Of a stretch of DNA of 64,000 bases, positions 17,538 through 26,290 are shown piece by piece. The DNA is from Sphingobacterium olei (GTDB lineage Bacteria > Bacteroidota > Bacteroidia > Sphingobacteriales > Sphingobacteriaceae), in contig NZ_SUME01000008.1 in NCBI RefSeq assembly GCF_005048855.1, forward strand, positions 1-64,000, written 5' to 3'. The translations under genes were made by a program, and so were the position numbers. The notes under the pieces are model-generated. The model saw only the letters and a program-made list of their open reading frames with translations. It did no database searches and was not told the DNA's origin. Each line of letters opens with the position of its first letter. The first letter of the stretch is position 1.

Positions 17538-19467
17538 ACATTTTTTTATTACCGGAGCTTTTTATTTGTTCCTTTAATTTCTTTACTTCTCCCTTGAATT
17601 CTATATGATAGTCCCTTACAAAGTCCTTAATGTTGTCAACACCCTTGAACGAAGGATGCTCACTGATCCTAAATGCAGGTAGTATTTTGCAATATTTGGG
17701 TGCACCGTCAGCTTTTTTATCAAAGTTCAAAAGAATGATGGGTACAATATAAGGTTCTGGATCTTTCATTAATGCCAGTTTAAATGCGCCAATTTTAAAT
17801 GGACCAGGGATATCATCTTCTGTACGATAAGAGGTTCCCTCGGGGCTAATGATAAGATTATATCCTTTATCCAACGTAGCTATTGCTTCGTCAAAAAAAA
17901 GTTCATTCATCTGATCTTGTTTATCAAGTGATGATACAGCAGAATGCGATGTAGCCACATTAATATACCCTAATTTTTCGTAATAATTTTGATGAGCAAA
18001 TTCCTGCGATTGCGCGATACGAACCACCCGGATGCCTGGATCATTGTATTTGCGATAAAGTATTTCAGCGCTAATAAAATGGGAATCTAAGGTGATTTGA
18101 AAATTATTGTTGAGCGTATAAGCAGGATCATTTATCAAATGGTTATAAATCACTATATTGCCCGTACTTTCCGGCAAATTAGTATAGCCCTCTACCTCGA
18201 AATTAAACAAGTTACACAGATTTTGCGTCTCAATAGCACAGTCCTTACGGATTTCTAATTCACTTTTGCTTGCGAGGCTGTCGGTTACAGTAGTATATAC
18301 TTTCTGTAATTGGTGCAAAAAATTAACCTCGCCAATAGTCGCTTTCATCAGTTCCAAACACATAGATGCCAACCGGCGTTCCTTTGCCTGCCCCCTAACC
18401 AATAAATCTTGTAGAATGGTAATGGCCAAAGATTTAGTCATTTTATTCCTCAACAAATGAGGAATTTTATGCAATTCTGAAGATACGTGTATTAACGTCT
18501 GATTCTGTCGGATAAGGTAACGGATTGTAAGCTCATCATAGTTAAAATTAAAGCTGAGATATCGTACAAATGCAGCATTGATATAATTGTCTATAAGCCA
18601 ATTCATGCGAACGTAAAAGATAAACTTCATTTTTTCATCTTTCTCTATCAAATCAAACACACTAGACCAACTTACAAAATACAATTTGGTACTCTGTACT
18701 GCTTCAATAGTACAAAATTCGGGTTCACCAAAATATGTAGACCAGCCTACCACATATCCGGCATTCTGTACCGACCACTGACTCAGCGTTCGCTTATCTT
18801 CGTATCTTTTAAGCGATAATTTTCCTTCGCCAAGAATATATATCCCATCAGACAAAGAGTCCTGACAGCATACGACATCCTTTAATTCATACGTCTTTCT
18901 ACACGCATGCTGTGCTAACTTAGCTAGTATCTCATCGTCAAAAAGACCGAAAAAAGGTGATTTCTTGAACAGAAGCGTTAACTCACCAGTATTTATAGGT
19001 TCTTTATTCGCTTTATAAGGGGCTAATACGGCTACTCTAGAAATATATTCATTTCGCGACAAAACCTTTCTTTGCCAGAAAAGAGCTTCTTTTAATAAAT
19101 TGTATTGGATCTTACAGACATGTTGCTGCAACTGGAAATCCTTGATGGTATGTAAAAAAGTATGCTCATTATTTAATGGTACACGATAGAATGTAGCTTC
19201 TGGAGACGATACAATAATATCTTTTGTATTTCGACTATCAAGTTCTAGTCCATTCCAGCCAATAGGAAACATTTCTATAGCAAACTCACACACTTGGACA
19301 GCCGGAAACCTCTCGTCCAATACCATGATAAAGCTAATTGAGCCTTCGATTAACCAGTGAATATATTCTATCTTCTGATGAGCACGGCTTACATAGTCTT
19401 TCTCATTCATTGTGATTAACTGACCGTCAGGAAAGTAATTTTTTAAATATGCTAAATCTATTATCAC
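17527..19467 (-). CDS. Cyclic-nucleotide-binding domain / PlsC-type acyltransferase fusion
   Basis: A 646-residue fusion. Residues about 1-150 look like a degenerate cNMP-binding beta-roll (WLIEGSISFIMVL). Residues about 165-290 form a better one (LFKKSPFFGLFDDEILAKLA, DGIYILGEGKLSLKRYED). A helical linker leads to an acyltransferase domain (about 425-625) with SPEGTSYR and GPFKIGAFKLALM, the PlsC-family blocks for glycerol-3-phosphate binding. The expected HX4D catalytic motif reads NHLINDP, giving only three residues between His and Asp, so either the motif is altered or activity is reduced. The architecture suggests ligand-gated phospholipid remodelling together with the overlapping SGNH hydrolase. 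Confidence 0.78.
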   Translation of the reverse strand: MIIDLAYLKNYFPDGQLITMNEKDYVSRAHQKIEYIHWLIEGSISFIMVLDERFPAVQVCEFAIEMFPIGWNGLELDSRNTKDIIVSSPEATFYRVPLNNEHTFLHTIKDFQLQQHVCKIQYNLLKEALFWQRKVLSRNEYISRVAVLAPYKANKEPINTGELTLLFKKSPFFGLFDDEILAKLAQHACRKTYELKDVVCCQDSLSDGIYILGEGKLSLKRYEDKRTLSQWSVQNAGYVVGWSTYFGEPEFCTIEAVQSTKLYFVSWSSVFDLIEKDEKMKFIFYVRMNWLIDNYINAAFVRYLSFNFNYDELTIRYLIRQNQTLIHVSSELHKIPHLLRNKMTKSLAITILQDLLVRGQAKERRLASMCLELMKATIGEVNFLHQLQKVYTTVTDSLASKSELEIRKDCAIETQNLCNLFNFEVEGYTNLPESTGNIVIYNHLINDPAYTLNNNFQITLDSHFISAEILYRKYNDPGIRVVRIAQSQEFAHQNYYEKLGYINVATSHSAVSSLDKQDQMNELFFDEAIATLDKGYNLIISPEGTSYRTEDDIPGPFKIGAFKLALMKDPEPYIVPIILLNFDKKADGAPKYCKILPAFRISEHPSFKGVDNIKDFVRDYHIEFKGEVKKLKEQIKSSGNKKMYAD

Positions 19468-19889
19468 AAATAATTCTTTTTATTTATCAAAAAAGCCGTA
19501 AAAAATACAATATTTCACAACACCCCACTAATAATAAACAAAAAAATCCAAAAATGTTCTTAAAAAATCTATTTTAAACCGATAAAAAACAAAAACTTGA
19601 ATCAAAATGACATAATAAAACACACCATTATTAATAAAAAGAAATAAAAACACACGAATAACTTACATAAAATACAAAAAAATTAAAAAAAACAACAAAC
19701 ACTCGTTAACGACAGAAATTCCCTACCCTATTTATGTAAATTTAAATTCATTATAAAATCATTTCATGAGTATATACGCTTTACTTCGGAGATAGCAGAG
19801 ATCGGAGAGATCAAGTGGTAAATTCCAAAGAAAATTCGTGATTCTCATTTTTTAATTAACTTTACTATTTAAACAAAAAACGTTATTTT
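19468..19889. other. A-rich, G-poor intergenic region
   Basis: No gene is visible. From about 19,480 to 19,720 the + strand consists mostly of A with some C and T and very few G, so the upstream region of the minus-strand acyltransferase gene is T/G-rich. It holds the two divergent promoters, but no clear TTG / TAnnTTTG pair could be assigned. Confidence 0.4.
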
Positions 19890-20531
19890 TTGAAAGATAA
19901 GCCTTTAAAAATTATAGCCATATCCGATACACATGGACAGCATAGATCACTGAAACTGACCAAGGGCGATATAATCATTCATTCCGGAGACGTGAGTAAA
20001 TCTGGGCGTCCGGAAGAGATTCAGGATTTTTTGGACTGGTTTTCTAAATTGAAATTTGCACATAAAATATTTATTGCAGGAAATCATGATTTTCTCTTCG
20101 AAAATGAACTTACCGATATGCTCAGCAAAATGATTCCTGAAGGAGTTACTTACCTCAATGATTCCGGTGTAGAAATAGTCGGAATCAAGATATGGGGTTC
20201 GCCGGTTACCCCTTGGTTTAATGATTGGGCATTTAATCGAGATCGAGGCGGCGAAATAAAAAAACATTGGGATTTGATACCTAATGATACGGATATACTA
20301 GTCACACACGGACCACCTTTTGGAATTTTAGACGAAACGGTCTACGGAAAACGAACTGGATGTGAAGAGTTACTAGTGCGGGTTTCCCAAGTAAAACCTA
20401 AATATCATATTTTCGGGCATATTCACGAAGATTATGGACAATTCATAAAAGGAGAAACCACGTTTATAAACGCTAGTGTTTTAGATGATTGGTATGATAT
20501 GAAGAATAAGCCGTTTGAGCTGTGGGGCTAA
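19890..20531 (+). CDS. Calcineurin-like metallophosphoesterase
   Basis: A 213-residue cytoplasmic phosphoesterase. Metal-binding blocks are intact: ISDTHGQH (about 10-17), HSGDVSKSG (31-39), AGNHD (about 63), VTHGPP (about 139) and FGHIHEDYG (about 172). Enzymes of this type act on phosphomonoesters or phosphodiesters; the substrate is unknown. No ATG precedes the first motif, so the start is TTG 19890. It is the last chromosomal-type gene before the region bounded by ssrA-end copies. Confidence 0.88.
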   Translation: MKDKPLKIIAISDTHGQHRSLKLTKGDIIIHSGDVSKSGRPEEIQDFLDWFSKLKFAHKIFIAGNHDFLFENELTDMLSKMIPEGVTYLNDSGVEIVGIKIWGSPVTPWFNDWAFNRDRGGEIKKHWDLIPNDTDILVTHGPPFGILDETVYGKRTGCEELLVRVSQVKPKYHIFGHIHEDYGQFIKGETTFINASVLDDWYDMKNKPFELWG

Positions 20532-20537
20532 TTATCC

Positions 20538-20653
20538 GAATCCCTCCTAAAAAATAAAAGCCCAACTTTCATTGAGCTTTTATTTTGTGGAGCCGGAGGG
20601 TGTACTGGAACGCAAACTTAAGTGTTATAGTTGTCTTAAGCCAATGATTCAAA
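20538..20653 (-). repeat. ssrA 3'-end copy A (distal att-like site)
   Basis: Positions 20,538-20,600 repeat, with only a few differences, the 63 bp at 37,081-37,143 that hold the terminator and 3' acceptor end of ssrA: CGAATCCCTCC, the hairpin AAGCCCAAC...TTGAGCTT, and TTGAGCTTTTATTTTGTGGA followed by GCCGGAGGG. After that the sequence diverges from ssrA (TGTACTGG) but matches copy B for another 50 bp, down to codons for FESLA-stop, the C-terminus of the GNAT gene at 30,116. This is the expected left junction of an element inserted at ssrA. Confidence 0.75.
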
Positions 20654-21058
20654 TTTAATTTTCTTTTTTTGCTACCCGAATTTTCTAGGACAGGAAACTG
20701 AATTTATCAAATTTAGGAAATCGCAGAAAGGATATTACAAAGGCTATTTTTAAAGAAGTAAAAATTTTATTGATTAAAAGCCAGTGGATGATCTTAAAAA
20801 TCATATAACTTTCGTCTGCTCTCGCTATTTAATACTGTTCACATGGAGATGCTACCTGCTTCAATTTACTTGCTTGCTCATCTGATGAGCTTGACGGAAT
20901 TTAAAAAGACAAAAGGTATTAAAGGTGTGGCTTAATACCTTCTTTGATCAGCAATGGTGTATCACCATTCGGATTTCTTTTAAAATCAAGCATAGGAATA
21001 GAATAGCCCATTCAACAGTCATTGAAATGGGCTTTTTCTTAGGCATTTTTTTGCTAGA
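20654..21058. other. Intergenic region with three hairpins
   Basis: No intact gene. Three hairpins stand in a row: 20,913-20,941 (10-bp perfect stem AAGGTATTAA / TTAATACCTT), 20,953-20,969 (AATGGTG / CACCATT, 3-nt loop) and 21,005-21,033 (AGCCCATT / AATGGGCT followed by a T run, a terminator shape for + strand transcription). Since no + strand gene precedes them within the island, they may terminate read-through from 19,890 or belong to a small RNA. Translations of the rest are interrupted by stops. Confidence 0.4.
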
Positions 21059-21817
21059 TTAAATTCTATATCCTCCTGAAACTTCGATTCTTTGCGCATT
21101 TATCCATTTGGAATCATCGGAACCAAGGAATGCGACCACACTTCCAATATCATCCGGCAATCCTACTCTTCCTAGAGCTGCTTCGGAAGCTAAGTGTTTA
21201 TTTACTTCTGACATGTCACGAACAACACCGCCATCAAAATCAGTTTCGATAGCACCTGGAGCAAGCGCATTGACTCTTATTTTTCTATGCCCCAGTTCCA
21301 AAGCTTGGTATCTTGATAGCGCATCTATGGCAGCTTTCATAGCGCCATACGCAGAGTATCCTGGAGATGAGAATCTGGCCAAACCTGAAGAAATATTCAC
21401 GATACTGCTTCCGTCATTTAATAGGGGTAGTAGTTTCTGCGTTAAGAAATATGGACCTTTGAAATGGATATTTGTCATGAGATCGACGATTTCTTCTGTC
21501 GTCGTTTCAAAGCTCTGGTTGATCCCTATGCCTGCGTTGTTTACGAGTGCATCCAGTTTTGCGGAAGAAAATTGTGTATCCAAGATGTTTTTCACTTCAG
21601 TTGTGAATTGATCGAAACCTGCCGTTGTTGAGATATCAAGAGATAATGCAAATGCTTTTTGTCCGATACTCTCAATTTCCTTTACCACCTCATCGGCAAA
21701 TTCTCTTTTGGTTTGATACGTAAGGATAATATCGAAACCTTTTTTTGCAAGTTGCAAAACGGAATCTTTACCCAATCCACGGCTTGCACCTGTTACTAAT
21801 GCTATTTTTTGTGTCAT
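21059..21817 (-). CDS. SDR-family oxidoreductase
   Basis: A 252-residue classical short-chain dehydrogenase. The cofactor motif TGASRGLG (about 10-17), NNAG (about 92), the Ser of NISSG, the YxxxK pair YSAYGAMKAA (about 155) and a C-terminal SGGYRI end are intact. The residues after the first turn (TYQTKRE) suggest NADP(H). The substrate is not predictable. Part of a redox cluster spanning 21-27.7 kb and followed, against its direction, by the AraC regulator, which may control it. Confidence 0.88.
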   Translation of the reverse strand: MTQKIALVTGASRGLGKDSVLQLAKKGFDIILTYQTKREFADEVVKEIESIGQKAFALSLDISTTAGFDQFTTEVKNILDTQFSSAKLDALVNNAGIGINQSFETTTEEIVDLMTNIHFKGPYFLTQKLLPLLNDGSSIVNISSGLARFSSPGYSAYGAMKAAIDALSRYQALELGHRKIRVNALAPGAIETDFDGGVVRDMSEVNKHLASEAALGRVGLPDDIGSVVAFLGSDDSKWINAQRIEVSGGYRI

Positions 21818-21983
21818 TTTTTATTGTTTTATAGATTATGATGATGTTTTAGAACGCAGCATGTACTTTTTTATACGGTTGCTTTTTTAGATGTTAACTT
21901 TAGAAGTCGGTATTTATTGCATCGTCTTTTAGACTAAAGAAAAATCGCGAAAGCATGACTGGTTCTATCAAAGCGTTATATTT

Positions 21984-22880
21984 TCAATTTAAAAAGCTTC
22001 CTCTAAATTCATTTGGTGTACGCCCAACTTCTTTCTTAAAAAGACGTGAAAAGTAGGTGGTATTTTCAAAGCCTAGCAGATACGAAATTTCAGAGATATT
22101 GAGTTCTCCTTCGGTCAATAAATTTTTTGCCTCACCGATTAAAAAAAGATGAATAAGCTCTAACGCCGTCTTCCCTGTCTCTTCTTTAAGCAGATCAGTT
22201 AGATAACGAGAAGAAATATTTAATTTTTCTGCCATTAGAGCGACTGTCGGCAATCCGATTTCTTTTGTTTTTCGTTCTTCAAGATTAGCAACGAGCAAGG
22301 CATTAAACTTTGTAACTGTCGCGCCGGTTAACTGCTTTCGGTTGATGAATTGTCTTTTATAAAATCGCTGTGCGTATTTTAATAAAGAATCCAGATGGCT
22401 GATAATAATTGATTTGCTGAGTTCGTCCGTATTATTATGGTACTCTTTTTCGATGTTGAAATACAAATTCCAGATGATCTCCTCTTCTGCAGGAGAAAGG
22501 TGTAAGGCTTCGTTGACTTCATAGTCGAAATAACTGTACTTCTTGATTTCGTTGTACAGGGCTGTTCCGGCTAAAAAATCTTCATGGATAATGATTAGAA
22601 AGCCTTTTTCTTCTAGCATAACATTTTGGAATGCCACTTTCTGCAACGGCTTTATGAATGACAGCGAACCCCGGTCATGGTCATATTTAGTTTTACCATA
22701 AGACATGCTTCCGGATTTCAATTTTTTGAATCCGATGATGTAAAATCCAGAGGAAAATTCAAGTTTATTATTTCCCTTGCACATATCTTGTTCTCCATAA
22801 ACTACGCTGAAAAGTGGGTTTTCAGGTGGATTGATACCGAAAGCCTCGTGAAGTTCACTTATTTTGTTGAAATGATCCAT
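21984..22880 (-). CDS. AraC-family transcriptional regulator
   Basis: A 298-residue regulator with an N-terminal sensing domain of about 180 residues and a C-terminal AraC HTH pair: LPTVALMAEKLNISSRYLTD and INISEISYLLGFENTTYFSR, ending FKKEVGRTPNEFR. This class commonly regulates adjacent oxidoreductases. It sits between two SDR genes on the same strand, about 170 bp upstream of one and 63 bp downstream of the other. The ligand is unknown. Confidence 0.9.
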   Translation of the reverse strand: MDHFNKISELHEAFGINPPENPLFSVVYGEQDMCKGNNKLEFSSGFYIIGFKKLKSGSMSYGKTKYDHDRGSLSFIKPLQKVAFQNVMLEEKGFLIIIHEDFLAGTALYNEIKKYSYFDYEVNEALHLSPAEEEIIWNLYFNIEKEYHNNTDELSKSIIISHLDSLLKYAQRFYKRQFINRKQLTGATVTKFNALLVANLEERKTKEIGLPTVALMAEKLNISSRYLTDLLKEETGKTALELIHLFLIGEAKNLLTEGELNISEISYLLGFENTTYFSRLFKKEVGRTPNEFRGSFLN

Positions 22881-22943
22881 CTTTTTAAAGCCATATTAAA
22901 AACAGATTTCAGAAAATTCAGATTCTGCTTGTTTTAAATTCTG

Positions 22944-23762
22944 TTAACCGTGTGCTGCTACGGAGATATCTTGCCAAGATTCCCAGGTTTTAAGACGCTC
23001 GGCATACGTGTGTTGTGTCCAGGTGAATGTGTTTTTGCCCAACAGCAGTCTCAATGGTGGATTTTCGGCATCAACTAAACTTAGGATAGCTGTAGCCGTG
23101 GCATCTGGATCGCCAGAATCTTGGTCTGCTGCGTGATCATAGAAACCTTTTCTTATGGTATCGTAAGCAGCAACTGTTGTGCTGACCGCAAGAGAATTGT
23201 TTCCAAAGAAATCTGTAGCGAATCCGCTCGGTTCTACAATGGTTACTTGAATGCCAAAACCGCTTACTTCGCTGGCCAATGTTTCTGTAAGCCCTTCAAC
23301 TGCAAATTTAGTGGCACTGTAAAGACCCATTAACGGTACTGTATTTAATCCCAAAGCACTTGAAAGCTGAATAATCCGACCCGAATTTTGCGCACGCATA
23401 ATTGGTAAAACCGCCTGAATCATCCATAATGAACCCAATACATTGGTTTCAAATTGCGCTCTTACATCGTCCTCGTTAAGTTCTTCTACAGCTCCAACGT
23501 GTCCAAAACCTGCATTATTTATCAGTACATCGATACTTCCAAAATGGTTTTTTGCGGTTTCAATTGCTTCAAAGCTTCCAATTCTGTCTGTAACATCAAG
23601 TTTAAGAACCAAAAGATTTGATGAAAATTCTTGATTCAGTTCTGCTAAGGTTTCGGGATTACGAACAGCCGCCACGACATTATCGCCACGTCTTAAAAAT
23701 GCTTCCGCCCAAATTCTTCCGAAGCCACGAGATGTACCTGTTATAAAAATTGTCTTTGCCAT
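22944..23762 (-). CDS. SDR-family NAD(P)-dependent oxidoreductase
   Basis: A 272-residue SDR distinct from the one at 21,059. Motifs: TGTSRGFG (about 8-15), NNAG (about 84), QLSSALG with the active-site Ser, and the YSATKFAVEG tetrad (about 152). An Arg after the second strand (AAVRNPE) favours NADP(H). The long C-terminal part (ENPPLRLLLGKNTFTW) is typical of SDRs acting on small carbonyl compounds in such regulatory clusters. Confidence 0.88.
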   Translation of the reverse strand: MAKTIFITGTSRGFGRIWAEAFLRRGDNVVAAVRNPETLAELNQEFSSNLLVLKLDVTDRIGSFEAIETAKNHFGSIDVLINNAGFGHVGAVEELNEDDVRAQFETNVLGSLWMIQAVLPIMRAQNSGRIIQLSSALGLNTVPLMGLYSATKFAVEGLTETLASEVSGFGIQVTIVEPSGFATDFFGNNSLAVSTTVAAYDTIRKGFYDHAADQDSGDPDATATAILSLVDAENPPLRLLLGKNTFTWTQHTYAERLKTWESWQDISVAAHG

Positions 23763-23904
23763 TCTATTATTTTTAAATACTTGATATGGACAAATTTCCG
23801 CAAATTTTTACCTGCTATTATGATACAAAAGTAGGCAATAATGAAACGTTTTTACCAACCTTTACTGGCGATCAAATTCAATTTTCTAGTTGTCGTTCAG
23901 TTTT

Positions 23905-24660
23905 TTACTTTGTTTTTGGTTTTTTTTCAAACAATGCTCTATTGAATTTAACAACATCGGGATGAGACGGGTAGCTTGACCTAGCTGAAAGTTCAACAAT
24001 AGCTTTATCTCTCAAAATAGGTGCATTTTCTTTCACACCATCTGCCAATGCCTGTTTTAACTCTGCTGCATCCAATTCTGTACAGTAAGCTGGTGTTCCC
24101 GGCTGGTGTCTCCAGGATTCGGAAAGATTACCCGAATCAACTGCATCGTAACCAGCATCATTAACCAATGCGGCTATTACCTTTTTTGCCTCTGCGTCAT
24201 CACCGGCTACAGCCATTGCAATTCTGTCTTCTGCACCAGGTTTTTTTCCACCACTGGCAAGTGTTTCCGCCAGTAAGTTATTGAAAGCTTTTACTACAGG
24301 TCTTCCCAATTGTTCAGATACCCAAACACTCTCTACCTTACCATTTTTGATTTCTTCAATATCTGCATCACGGAATGGATAATAATTGGAAGTATCGACC
24401 ACAATTACATTTTCCGGGACGTCTGCGAATAAATCTTTGGGCAGAGTGGGGATGGCGATAGTCGGTAAAGATAGAATAATGACATCTACATCCTTTACCA
24501 CATCTTTCTGCTGAGCAGCTGTTACACCCAACTCCGCAGCACGGGCATTCAATTGATCGATGTCGCTTGCATTATTTATTTTCACTTGGTGACCGGCCTC
24601 AGCCATTTTTTTGGCGATTGTTCCGCCTATGGCTCCAGTACCTATTATTCCTATTTTCAT
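23905..24660 (-). CDS. NADP-binding Rossmann protein, F420-dependent reductase-like
   Basis: A 251-residue protein beginning with the Rossmann motif MKIGIIGTGAIGGTIAKKMA; residues to about 120 form the NADP_F420 (PF03807-type) domain seen in F420:NADP oxidoreductases and NAD(P)-binding relatives of pyrroline-5-carboxylate reductase. KAFNNLLAET and AVAGDDAEAKKV are typical of this group. Sphingobacteria are not known to make F420, so an NADPH-linked function with another partner is more likely. Divergent from the flavin monooxygenase genes at 24,989. Confidence 0.82.
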   Translation of the reverse strand: MKIGIIGTGAIGGTIAKKMAEAGHQVKINNASDIDQLNARAAELGVTAAQQKDVVKDVDVIILSLPTIAIPTLPKDLFADVPENVIVVDTSNYYPFRDADIEEIKNGKVESVWVSEQLGRPVVKAFNNLLAETLASGGKKPGAEDRIAMAVAGDDAEAKKVIAALVNDAGYDAVDSGNLSESWRHQPGTPAYCTELDAAELKQALADGVKENAPILRDKAIVELSARSSYPSHPDVVKFNRALFEKKPKTK

Positions 24661-24749
24661 ATGTTATTTATTTTTAAATGGATTGTATATCGTCATTCTA
24701 GTATCTATTTGATAGTCAAAAGCAGTTCGTTACGCTGCGTTGTACAGTG

Positions 24750-24757
24750 CAAAGTTA
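24750..24757 (-). promoter_or_regulatory. Probable -7 box of the Rossmann-protein gene
   Basis: Minus-strand TAACTTTG fits the Bacteroidota -7 consensus TAnnTTTG, about 90 bp before the ATG at 24,660. A TTG at 24,775-24,773 gives a rather short 15-nt spacer. Confidence 0.4.
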
Positions 24758-24783
24758 TACTTATATCACTATCAATTGTATAG

Positions 24784-24891
24784 GACTTTCCTTTAGGAAA
24801 GTCGGTTTGTCGTTTAAAACTGCTAAAAGCGATATTTACTGATCATAATAAATTATACTTTCCTTTAGGTAACTACTATCTTTTGGTTAGT
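24784..24891. promoter_or_regulatory. Cluster of three operator-like sites
   Basis: A perfect inverted repeat GACTTTCCTTTAGGAAAGTC lies at 24,784-24,803. A related site, ACTTTCCTTTAGGTAACT, lies at 24,857-24,874, directly followed by ACTATCTTTTGGTTAGT at 24,875-24,891, which has ACTA/TAGT ends. They sit in the divergent promoter region of the redox cluster. HxlR-family regulators bind imperfect palindromes of this size, so the HxlR gene at 27,352 is the first candidate; AraC is the alternative. Confidence 0.5.
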
Positions 24892-24909
24892 AATTTTCCC
24901 GTAATTTTG
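24883..24909 (+). promoter_or_regulatory. Promoter of the LLM monooxygenase operon
   Basis: TTG at 24,883-24,885 and TAATTTTG at 24,902-24,909, 16 nt apart, fit the Bacteroidota -33/-7 arrangement. The third operator-like site overlaps the -33 element, consistent with repression. Confidence 0.45.
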
Positions 24910-24988
24910 TAAGGTGTAAAAATGTTTGGATCGATACTTTAGAAAATCTCGTGTTGAGATAAGGCATTTAAATAAATCACCAAGTAAT

Positions 24989-26113
24989 ATGGGTAATAAA
25001 AAGAAATTGAAACTTGCCGCCATTATCGAAGGTACAGGTTGGAATCATACCTCTTGGCTACATCCGGATATGCCGGCAGACGCCAGCGAAAATATTGACT
25101 TTTATGTTCAACAGGCCAAACTTGCGGAAGATGCCAAATTTGAAAGTTTATTTCTGATTGACGTCAGCCACGTTGGTCCAGGAAATATTCCGCATTATCT
25201 GAGTATGTTTGAAGGCGTCTCTATCATGTCTGCCTTAGCCATGAAGACCGAACGAATAGGACTTTCTATGACGGCTTCAAGTTCTTATACAGATCCTTAT
25301 AATGTAGCGCGTCAGGTCCTGTCTTTAGATAAAATAAGCCGAGGAAGAGCGTCACTGAATGCGATTACTTCCAATCCGGGAGGGATGGTTAATTTCAGTC
25401 GAGGGCACTTGTCGAAAGCAGACCAGTATCCTATGCACCGCGAGTTTTTAGAAATTATAAGGAACTTGTGGGACACCTATGAGGACGATGCATTTGTAAG
25501 GGATAAAGAAAATGGAATCTTTTTGAATCAGTACAAAATGCATTTAACAAACTACAGAGGGCAATATTTTTCTGTCGAAGGTCCGTTGAATATAAGCCGT
25601 TCTGTTCAGGGAAGACCTGTTTTATACACTGCTGGCAGTTCGCCAACATTTGTTGACATGGCTACTACTTACACGGATGGTGCTTTTATAGGCGGTTTTT
25701 CGCTGCAAGAGATAAAACATACGGCCATGGCACTTAGAAAAAAATTGGATGAGAAGAATAGAAATCCGGACAACTTTGTGATCGCCACTTCGCAAAATCC
25801 AATCGTGGGAAGAACGGATGCTGAAGCTTATCAAAAATATATGGAGCTGGTGGCACTGAATCCGTATCAGCGAATTGCACCACCGCTATTTTTTGGGTCT
25901 GCCGAAAGTGTTGCTGATGAAATTCAGAATTGGTACGAAGGGGGAATTATGGATATGCTGATGATCAAACAAGATCATCCGTATGGTCTCAGAGACTTTA
26001 TCGAATTGGTCGTTCCTATATTACAAGAACGAGGAATCTTCCATACCGAGTATGAAGAAACAACGCTTCGTGGAAACCTCGAGCTTCCAAAACCAGCATT
26101 CAGAAACTTTTAG
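24989..26113 (+). CDS. LLM flavin-dependent monooxygenase, NtaA/SnaA type
   Basis: A 374-residue luciferase-like monooxygenase. The start is ATG 24,989 (MGNKKKLKLAAIIEGTGWNH); an upstream TTG at 24,926 would add unrelated residues. Features of the NtaA/SnaA/DszA subfamily are LHPDMPADASENIDFYVQQA, KTERIGLSMTASSSYTDPYN, and ARQVLSLDKISRGRASLNAITS. These enzymes use reduced FMN from a separate reductase to oxidise sulfur, amine or carbon substrates. The C-terminus ends early relative to 440-residue members but no motif is broken. The start of a + strand unit with 26,291 and 27,352. Confidence 0.85.
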   Translation: MGNKKKLKLAAIIEGTGWNHTSWLHPDMPADASENIDFYVQQAKLAEDAKFESLFLIDVSHVGPGNIPHYLSMFEGVSIMSALAMKTERIGLSMTASSSYTDPYNVARQVLSLDKISRGRASLNAITSNPGGMVNFSRGHLSKADQYPMHREFLEIIRNLWDTYEDDAFVRDKENGIFLNQYKMHLTNYRGQYFSVEGPLNISRSVQGRPVLYTAGSSPTFVDMATTYTDGAFIGGFSLQEIKHTAMALRKKLDEKNRNPDNFVIATSQNPIVGRTDAEAYQKYMELVALNPYQRIAPPLFFGSAESVADEIQNWYEGGIMDMLMIKQDHPYGLRDFIELVVPILQERGIFHTEYEETTLRGNLELPKPAFRNF

Positions 26114-26290
26114 TCACATCAATCTATTTGCTTTTCAACATGGGAGCAATTTAAACGGATTCAGTGTCTTTTGTTAATTGCTATCAATAATAAAGTTTCA
26201 ATTGATAACTTTGCGTTGATTTATTTGATAAGAGAGTAGGTGCTGTTATTCTTGTAATCTGTTATTTAATAAAATCAAAATTTCGAAAAA

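Noticed and set aside
20654..21058. Protein-like short frames on the + strand
   Set aside because: Each is broken by stops within 45 codons and resembles no family; hairpins explain the structure better.
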